Shown here: positions 1-5,039 of the stretch, piece by piece | Layout of the letters: each line of letters opens with the position of its first letter | Position numbering within the stretch: the first letter of the stretch is position 1 | Assembly: GCA_009845505.1 (NCBI GenBank) | Contig: VXZL01000090.1 | Span: 1-10,099 of the forward strand | Reading direction: 5' to 3' | Origin: Candidatus Poribacteria bacterium | GTDB taxonomy: Bacteria; Poribacteria; WGA-4E; WGA-3G | Length of the DNA stretch: 10,099 nt | Position numbers and translations under genes: made by a program | Notes under the pieces: model-generated | Database searches by the model: none | The model's input: the letters and a program-made list of their open reading frames with translations, nothing else | What the model was told of the DNA's origin: nothing

Positions 1-84
1 TGAAAAATAGCCAACCTTTTAAGAGGAATTATCAATTAGAATTGGTATTAGTTAGGACTTCCGCAGAATGTTCTTTTGTAGCAT

Positions 85-105
85 AACCTGTTAGGTTGTG
101 CAACC
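85..105. repeat. Overlapping, mutually exclusive small hairpins
   Basis: AACCT (85-89), a GTT loop and AGGTT (93-97) form a perfect 5-bp hairpin. GGTTG (94-98) and CAACC (101-105) form a second one that shares the AGGTT arm, so only one can fold at a time. No U-run follows, so this is not an intrinsic terminator as such. It could be the remnant of a palindromic repeat element or a structured leader. The sequence is seen directly; any role is guesswork. Confidence 0.4.
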
Positions 106-206
106 GGAATGTCTGTGTTTTTTCAAGGATCTTCATCTCACAGAGCGGGCTACGGTCAAAATTGCGTCCGTCCTATTAGTTCTACTTCAGCACGATTATA
201 CACAAA

Positions 207-212
207 AAGGAG
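207..212 (+). promoter_or_regulatory. Shine-Dalgarno fixing the mazG-like start at 217
   Basis: AAGGAG lies four bases before the ATG at 217, embedded in an A-rich run. This, together with conservation starting at MTIQNFQKQI, supports 217 over the in-frame ATG at 109, which has no such signal. Confidence 0.75.
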
Positions 213-216
213 TCGT

Positions 217-501
217 ATGACAATCCAAAACTTTCAAAAACAGATTGAAGCCATTTATTACACACGAGATGCTGAGCGTGGCGTGCCGTTAACCTTCACA
301 TGGTTCGTCGAAGAAGTCGGAGAACTCGCAAAAGAGATTCGGAAACAACCACGAGATATAGAGCGGCTACGTGAGGAATTCGCCGATGTCTTTGCATGGC
401 TTATCACGTTGGCAAGTCTGCTCGGTATCGACTTGGAGGATGCGGCGCAGATCTATGCTGACGGGTGTCCGAAGTGTAAAGCGACCCCGTGTTCCTGCTA
501 A
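217..501 (+). CDS. MazG-like nucleotide pyrophosphohydrolase
   Basis: This is a 94-residue all-alpha protein of the MazG/NTP pyrophosphohydrolase type. The family hydrolyses (d)NTPs to NMP and pyrophosphate in the cytoplasm, using Mg2+ held by acidic residues. The visible signature is EExxE at residues 32-36 (EEVGE), followed about 20 residues later by ExxD at 54-57 (EFAD); these are the two metal-binding helices. Its length fits single-domain MazG proteins, which act as oligomers. The C-terminus carries four cysteines (84, 87, 92, 94) in CPKCKATPCSC, an unusual addition that could bind a metal. The start at 217 is chosen for the AAGGAG just upstream. The gene stands alone on the plus strand and converges on the amidohydrolase gene; the two stop codons overlap. 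The actual substrate (house-cleaning dNTPs or (p)ppGpp-related) cannot be told from sequence. The family call is fairly sure, the cellular role is not. Confidence 0.85.
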   Translation: MTIQNFQKQIEAIYYTRDAERGVPLTFTWFVEEVGELAKEIRKQPRDIERLREEFADVFAWLITLASLLGIDLEDAAQIYADGCPKCKATPCSC

Positions 502-1778
502 CTTCCATTCAAAAATCGATCGAAGTTCCCACCAAAGAGATTGTTAACATCCCGCTGGATCTCTGATTTACTGACGCTCCACCCGACATCAAGAAGCGTC
601 TGGTATTTTTCTACCAAAACGTCGGCAATGATTTGACGTGAGTGTTTCCACTTGTACACGAGTTGATCCAAGATTCGGGCATCTGAATGCTGAGGGATAA
701 CGCTCAGACCGAGCAGCTCAATCCGTTCTCGCGTGATCTCCTCAATAATGCTCGGATTGTTCATGAACCACCAACATCCGAATATCATCAGATTTTTGAA
801 TTTCCGCCCGATGACACATAGCTCATGTTGATTTTCACGCGACAGGAGCGTAACGAGAAACTTATTATCAGGATGCTCGCGTAGCAGCGTCTCTAAACTC
901 TCCAAATCTGCCTTACCCGTTCCATCTCCAGCCATCTGGAGTTGTGGATTAACCGCACGTTTCACGCCAATCATCAGCGCGAAGGGGACATTAAACTCAC
1001 GAGAGATGGGTAATATACAGTTATCAAACAGCCTTCCCAAAACGCCATCATCAGGATACTGGAAGTCCGGCGGAAGGGAGACCGCCATATATTTTGGGTT
1101 CATCCGTTGGATCCATGTCTCTAAAAATCGACGGACTTCTTTATAAGTCTTTTCTGAGGAGAGGGTCGGATCCACGTCATAGCCGAGACCCCGGAGGTGT
1201 TCATAACCCGTCTCTTGATAGGTATTGATAAGCACATCCATCCGCAGTGCTGCCGCAAAGCGCGCATCGCCGGTATCCCCTGACTGCCAGACGGGTGCCT
1301 CTGCAGGATCAAACGGGTCGTTTGTCATTACCACTTTAGAGACTTTCGAGCGTTCAAAGACGGTATCAATAAATGCCTCGACCGTCGTATCGGCGAAGTA
1401 GCCACGATAGTCTTGTAGATTCCGTGAACTGACATCCAAGCCTAACTCGTTCAGTGTTGTAACAACCCCGCGGCAGGCTTCACTGATGGGTGAATTCTCA
1501 ATGAAGAGGGTCTGCCAAATCAAGTCTGCCTGCTCTGTCTTCGTCATCGCCCAAAATTGCTGATACGAGACATCCGATTTGCGGAATACTTCGGCGATAA
1601 GGTAGTGATAGGTTAATAATTCGTCAATCCCCCACAGCAACAACTCACCAAACGGCGGACTGAAGAGGTGCGTATGGATATCTGTAACGCTTTGGGAACT
1701 GACCGCGTCAAGCACAGCGGTTCTGAGTGATTCTGTGGTTCCAATTGTCTGCGTCTGGTTTGATTCGGAAACATTCAT
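498..1778 (-). CDS. Uronate isomerase-like amidohydrolase-superfamily protein
   Basis: The product is 426 residues. It matches the glucuronate/uronate isomerase branch of the amidohydrolase superfamily, enzymes that interconvert D-glucuronate with D-fructuronate (or galacturonate with tagaturonate) in uronic acid catabolism. Visible markers are the metal-binding DxHxH at residues 33-37 (DIHTH), the adjoining GIDELLTYHYL segment typical of this branch, the GCWWFMNN segment, and near the C-terminus HSDARILDQLVYKWKHSR, which corresponds to the TDSRS...RHEYFRR region of classical UxaC. It is somewhat shorter than classical UxaC (about 470 residues), so it could be a divergent relative with another sugar-acid substrate. 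The start has a strong GGAGG (1785-1789) seven bases upstream. It lies 22 bases after the membrane-protein gene on the same strand, which suggests co-transcription. No other uronate-pathway gene is in the window, so the substrate is inferred only. Confidence 0.7.
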   Translation of the reverse strand: MNVSESNQTQTIGTTESLRTAVLDAVSSQSVTDIHTHLFSPPFGELLLWGIDELLTYHYLIAEVFRKSDVSYQQFWAMTKTEQADLIWQTLFIENSPISEACRGVVTTLNELGLDVSSRNLQDYRGYFADTTVEAFIDTVFERSKVSKVVMTNDPFDPAEAPVWQSGDTGDARFAAALRMDVLINTYQETGYEHLRGLGYDVDPTLSSEKTYKEVRRFLETWIQRMNPKYMAVSLPPDFQYPDDGVLGRLFDNCILPISREFNVPFALMIGVKRAVNPQLQMAGDGTGKADLESLETLLREHPDNKFLVTLLSRENQHELCVIGRKFKNLMIFGCWWFMNNPSIIEEITRERIELLGLSVIPQHSDARILDQLVYKWKHSRQIIADVLVEKYQTLLDVGWSVSKSEIQRDVNNLFGGNFDRFLNGS

Positions 1779-1800
1779 ATTAATCCTCCGGTTTCAAATG

Positions 1801-2229
1801 CTAAGACGAAGTTTCTGATTTAATCTTACTGGTTATAAAATCAACGACTTCTTCAGGGGTGTGTTTTCCGAATCGGACGTAAACGCCGCGGAAATTTTCA
1901 AGGCGTGTTGGGCGGGCAAACGGGCTGAGTAGGACCCCGTTCGCGTCAACGTAAAAGCTGCGAAATGTTTCCCAAGACCGTTCCAGCTTGTAGCAGCAAC
2001 TTGTGATGATGAGTCGATCGGCTTCACACCGATGGTGGAACGGTAGGAAGTACTTGTAGAGTGAACCGATCAGAACGATACCAGAGATCAAGGCGACATA
2101 AATGGATTGGAAACCCAAATAGATGCCAAATAAAAGCAGTGCCAGAAAAAGCCCTAATAAAACCGACTTACGCCAGTTCTCAACGATCGGATGGACTGTC
2201 CATGAAAGCGTGGTAGGCAGGTCTGCCAT
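1801..2229 (-). CDS. Small two-TM membrane protein, conserved hypothetical
   Basis: I do not recognise a named family. The 142-residue product has a short cytoplasmic N-terminus, two adjacent hydrophobic helices at about residues 22-39 and 43-59, and then a soluble domain of about 80 residues. That domain contains the pattern W-E-x-F-R-S-F...G-V-L-L-S-P-F...L-x-x-F-R-G-V-Y-V-R-F, reminiscent of bacterial PH-like (bPH) membrane-associated domains, and ends in a helix (TPEEVVDFITSKI). This is an observation of pattern, not a proven homology. The ATG at 2229 has no Shine-Dalgarno: the bases before it are a CAGTTAG-type heptad repeat. Reading continues into the amidohydrolase 22 bases later, so the two probably share a transcript. 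A role in secretion or in the envelope is possible given the secG neighbour but unsupported. Confidence 0.75.
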   Translation of the reverse strand: MADLPTTLSWTVHPIVENWRKSVLLGLFLALLLFGIYLGFQSIYVALISGIVLIGSLYKYFLPFHHRCEADRLIITSCCYKLERSWETFRSFYVDANGVLLSPFARPTRLENFRGVYVRFGKHTPEEVVDFITSKIKSETSS

Positions 2230-2230
2230 A

Positions 2231-2252
2231 TCAGTTAGTAGTTATCAGTGAG
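2231..2252 (+). repeat. Heptad repeat (CAGTTAG type) abutting a start codon
   Basis: Three 7-bp units (TCAGTTA, GTAGTTA, TCAGTGA) lie directly against the ATG of the minus-strand membrane protein, filling the space where a Shine-Dalgarno would be. The units match the consensus CAGTYAG shared with arrays at 2811-2831, 2905-2937 and 3763-3793. Here the consensus is on the plus strand. Confidence 0.6.
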
Positions 2253-2261
2253 ACACACCTT

Positions 2262-2293
2262 CTTGTAGGAACGAGCTGTGCTCGCGACCTTTA
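2262..2293. repeat. Dispersed palindromic element, intact copy
   Basis: The element begins CTTGTAGGAACGAG and ends GCTCGCGACCTTTA, with a 5-bp hairpin CGAGC-TGT-GCTCG at 2272-2284 in its centre. A second, longer copy with nearly identical ends lies 10 bases to the right. Two copies with the same ends in one intergenic region show that it is a discrete repeat unit. It resembles REP-like small palindromic elements; no transposase is nearby. Confidence 0.65.
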
Positions 2294-2303
2294 TACCATT
2301 CTT

Positions 2304-2380
2304 CTTGTAGGAGCGAGTGTTTTTGCTTGGGCTCTTTGCTTGGGTGTTTCTGCGGATTTCTTCATGCTCGCGACCTTTAC
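2304..2380. repeat. Dispersed palindromic element, copy with extended centre
   Basis: Its left end CTTGTAGGAGCGAGTG (2304-2319) and right end ATGCTCGCGACCTTTAC (2364-2380) match the intact copy at 2262-2293. The centre is about 44 bases instead of three and contains TTTGCTTGGG twice (2322-2331 and 2335-2344, period 13) and GTGTTT twice (2317-2322 and 2344-2349). The right end contains the stop codon of secG (2377-2379). Whether the centre is an insertion or a length variant of the family cannot be told from two copies. Confidence 0.6.
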
Positions 2381-2784
2381 TCTGACGTATCGTCAATTTC
2401 TGTCTTTGACGCATCGTCGGCAGTATCTCCGCCTGCGCCATCTGTAGTCGTCTCAACACTTTCTTCGCCTATTGTGTCAACAGGTTCTGCTGTCGCTTCT
2501 TGTGTTGTCTCTTGTTCTATCGGCGTAAGCGCACCAACCTTTTCTTCACCATAGAAACGCATCAAGAAAAGTGAGATAAGCATGAAACCTATAGCAAGCC
2601 ATGTGGTCATTTTACTGAGAAAAGTTGCTGCACCACGTCCGCCGAGAACGGATTGCATCTCAGCACCACCGAACGCACTCGACGAAAGTCCTTCACCCTT
2701 ACTGTCCTGTAGCAAAATAACCAGCGTCAGAACGACGCAGAGCGGTACAAAGACCACCAGTACAAAACCAATGATAATTCCCAT
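2377..2784 (-). CDS. secG: Preprotein translocase subunit SecG
   Basis: SecG is the small non-essential subunit of the SecYEG channel in the inner membrane, assisting SecA-driven protein export. The 135-residue product has the family layout: a first TM helix at about residues 3-24 (IIIGFVLVVFVPLCVVLTLVILL), the conserved cytoplasmic loop LLQDSKGEGLSSSAFGG with QSVLGGRGAATFLSKMT, and a second TM helix at about 62-80. It is longer than typical SecG because of an acidic, Thr/Glu/Asp-rich, low-complexity tail of roughly 50 residues, a common kind of extension. The start has a strong AGGAGG (2795-2800). Position after tpiA matches the widespread gap-pgk-tpiA-secG order. The stop codon lies inside a dispersed repeat element, which may have reshaped the 3' end. 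Confidence 0.93.
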   Translation of the reverse strand: MGIIIGFVLVVFVPLCVVLTLVILLQDSKGEGLSSSAFGGAEMQSVLGGRGAATFLSKMTTWLAIGFMLISLFLMRFYGEEKVGALTPIEQETTQEATAEPVDTIGEESVETTTDGAGGDTADDASKTEIDDTSE

Positions 2785-2810
2785 TTAACAATTTCCTCCT
2801 ATGTAGATAG

Positions 2811-2831
2811 CAATCGGCAACTAACTGTCGG
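2811..2831 (+). repeat. Heptad repeat in the tpiA-secG spacer
   Basis: Three units, CAATCGG, CAACTAA and CTGTCGG, follow one another at 7-bp spacing. They match the heptads found on the minus strand at 3763-3793 (CAATCAG, CAGTCAG, CCGTCGG), in the opposite orientation. This copy is degenerate. Confidence 0.45.
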
Positions 2832-2843
2832 TAAAGGGTGATT

Positions 2844-2895
2844 TGTAACAATCTTTCACAACCTGGAGGGTTCCAAAGAGTGGTGAATTGTTACA
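2844..2895. repeat. Inverted repeat / stem-loop between tpiA and secG
   Basis: TGTAACAAT (2844-2852) and ATTGTTACA (2887-2895) are perfect 9-bp inverted arms. An additional TCAC (2856-2859) and GTGA (2883-2886) pairing extends the stem after a 3-base bulge. In the minus-strand mRNA this would be a sizeable hairpin between tpiA and secG. There is no U-run after it, so it is not a standard terminator. It could be an mRNA processing or stability structure, a protein-binding dyad or a small element remnant. Confidence 0.5.
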
Positions 2896-2904
2896 GATAA
2901 CCTC

Positions 2905-2937
2905 TTAACTGACGACTGACTGCTAACTGCTGACTGC
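2905..2937 (-). repeat. Heptad repeat forming the 3' end of tpiA
   Basis: Read on the minus strand the array is CAGTCAG, CAGTTAG, CAGTCAG, TCGTCAG, TTAAGA: four 7-bp units and a degenerate fifth. It covers the last four codons of tpiA (Ala-Val-Ser-Ser) and its TAG stop, then continues into the spacer. Confidence 0.65.
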
Positions 2938-3684
2938 CATTTTTACGATTTGCGCAAACGATTCCGCTTCAAGGCTCGCACCCCCAACAAGGGCACCGTC
3001 TACATCCGGCTGCGCCATCAACTCTGACGCGTTCTCCGGCTTAACACTGCCACCGTATTGGATGCGGATCTGCGATGCAACTTCTGCCGAATGTGCGGCT
3101 GTCAACAACCCTCGAATAAAGGCGTGCACCTCTTGTGCTTGATCGGGTGTCGCTGTTTTTCCTGTCCCGATTGCCCAGACGGGTTCGTAAGCGATCACAC
3201 ACGACAACAAATCCGTTGCGGATAGACCGGCAATACCGCCTGTGATATGACTCTCGATGACTGCTTCTGTCTGTCCGGATTCCCGTTCTTCGAGCTGCTC
3301 CCCGACACAGATAATCGGCTTTAAGCCGTGTGCTAACGCCGCTTTGACTTTCTGATTGACGCTCTCGTTTGTTTCACCGAAGTATTGCCGGCGTTCCGAG
3401 TGACCGATAATAACGTAATCACATCCGACATCTTTCAGCATCGGTGCAGAGATTTCACCCGTATACGCACCGCTATCCTCCCAGTAAAAATCTTGGGCGG
3501 CGAGGCGGATGTTGCTATCTGAGATAGTGCTGCTCACTGAAGCAAGTGCTGTAAAAGGAGGCGCAACGATGATTTCAACGTCCGTACATCCCGCAACTAA
3601 CGGTTTCAGTGCCGTTGTGAGTGAGACTGCTTCTGAAACCGTGTTGTTCAGTTTCCAATTTCCTGCAATGATAGGTGTTCGCAT
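2923..3684 (-). CDS. tpiA: Triose-phosphate isomerase
   Basis: TpiA interconverts dihydroxyacetone phosphate and glyceraldehyde 3-phosphate in glycolysis and gluconeogenesis, as a cytoplasmic dimeric TIM barrel. The 253-residue product has the full length and all hallmarks: Asn9-Trp10-Lys11 at the N-terminus with Lys11 in the active site, the electrophile His95 in IIGHSERR, the catalytic base Glu167 in AYEPVWAIGTGKT with flexible loop 6 following, and phosphate-binding YGGSVKPENA (210-219) and GALVGGASL (230-238). The start at 3684 is chosen because MRTPIIAGNWK is the expected N-terminus and GAGAGG (3688-3693) precedes it; the open frame further upstream translates repeat DNA. The last four residues and stop codon are encoded by a heptad repeat array. 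It follows gap by 112 bases with pgk absent. Confidence 0.97.
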   Translation of the reverse strand: MRTPIIAGNWKLNNTVSEAVSLTTALKPLVAGCTDVEIIVAPPFTALASVSSTISDSNIRLAAQDFYWEDSGAYTGEISAPMLKDVGCDYVIIGHSERRQYFGETNESVNQKVKAALAHGLKPIICVGEQLEERESGQTEAVIESHITGGIAGLSATDLLSCVIAYEPVWAIGTGKTATPDQAQEVHAFIRGLLTAAHSAEVASQIRIQYGGSVKPENASELMAQPDVDGALVGGASLEAESFAQIVKMAVSS

Positions 3685-3712
3685 AGCCCTCTCTTTGAGT
3701 AATGACTGTCGG

Positions 3713-3729
3713 CTGCCAGTGTATGGCAG
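3713..3729. repeat. Hairpin in the gap-tpiA spacer
   Basis: CTGCCA (3713-3718), loop GTGTA and TGGCAG (3724-3729) make a perfect 6-bp stem in the transcript between gap and tpiA. No U-run follows on either strand. It lies between the heptad array and the tpiA ribosome-binding site, so it could influence processing or relative expression. Confidence 0.4.
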
Positions 3730-3762
3730 TTGCCTGTTGCTTACATACCATAACTTGTTCTT

Positions 3763-3793
3763 TGCTGATTGCCGACGGCTGACTGCTGATTGC
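3763..3793 (-). repeat. Heptad repeat array just after the gap stop codon
   Basis: On the plus strand the units are TGCTGAT, TGCCGAC, GGCTGAC, TGCTGAT, TGC, at strict 7-bp spacing. TGCTGATTGC occurs at 3763-3772 and again at 3784-3793, 21 bp (three units) apart. On the minus strand this reads CAATCAG/CAGTCAG/CCGTCGG, the same family as at 2905-2937. It starts a few bases after the gap stop codon, where pgk would normally begin. Confidence 0.65.
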
Positions 3794-3796
3794 TTC

Positions 3797-4948
<1,152 letters not shown>

Positions 4949-4979
4949 ACACTGCTTAAGAACAATGATCCTGCTCTCC

Positions 4980-5008
4980 TTGACATCTTCTCGGCGTTAC
5001 GCTATAAT
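4980..5008 (+). promoter_or_regulatory. Perfect-consensus sigma-70 promoter for the PLD-helicase operon
   Basis: TTGACA (4980-4985) and TATAAT (5003-5008) are separated by 17 bp: both hexamers and the spacing match the bacterial housekeeping consensus exactly. Transcription would start near 5015, giving a short leader of about 25 bases before the ATG at 5040. This also rules out the in-frame ATGs at 4965 and 5007, which lie upstream of or inside the promoter. Confidence 0.88.
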
Positions 5009-5030
5009 GCAAAGCATCAATAAACTACCT

Positions 5031-5035
5031 GAGGA
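5031..5035 (+). promoter_or_regulatory. Shine-Dalgarno fixing the PLD-helicase start at 5040
   Basis: GAGGA sits four to five bases before the ATG at 5040 and inside the predicted transcript. It supports MATPSNKNAHLKSG as the true N-terminus rather than either upstream in-frame ATG. Confidence 0.75.
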
Positions 5036-5039
5036 AATC

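Larger units (their letters stand above)
1..216. other. Leader/intergenic region upstream of the mazG-like gene
   Basis: I see no convincing gene here. A reading frame is open from 109 into the downstream gene, but it has no ribosome-binding site at its ATG and its first 36 residues look like translated non-coding DNA. The stretch holds AT-rich sequence at 1-50, the phrase AGTTAGGACTTCCGCAGA near 50-67, and overlapping palindromes at 85-105. I could not place a clear sigma-70 promoter: a TATACA at 197-202 lies too close to the start codon and has no suitably spaced -35. Transcription of the downstream gene may begin further left. Confidence 0.5.

Noticed and set aside
109..216. N-terminal extension of the MazG-like protein from an ATG at 109
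   Set aside because: No ribosome-binding site at 109, no family similarity in the extra 36 residues, and a good AAGGAG lies before the ATG at 217.
536..564. AGAGAT...ATCTCT hairpin as terminator for the MazG-like gene
   Set aside because: The 17-base loop, AT-poor 3' side without a U-run, and position inside the amidohydrolase coding region make a terminator unlikely.
2235..2459. 74-residue minus-strand frame across the repeat elements and secG tail
   Set aside because: It is composed of repeat sequence plus an alternate frame of secG; no homology-like features.
2327..2554. Plus-strand Ser/Val-rich frame opposite secG
   Set aside because: It is the antisense of the acidic low-complexity secG tail, which produces such open frames by composition.
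2231..3793. CRISPR array from the short repeats
   Set aside because: Units are 7 bp in direct tandem, without 20-40 bp repeats, unique spacers or cas genes.
4965..5039. Upstream starts for the PLD-helicase at 4965 or 5007
   Set aside because: 4965 precedes the -35 box and 5007 lies in the -10 box of a consensus promoter, so neither would be in the mRNA.
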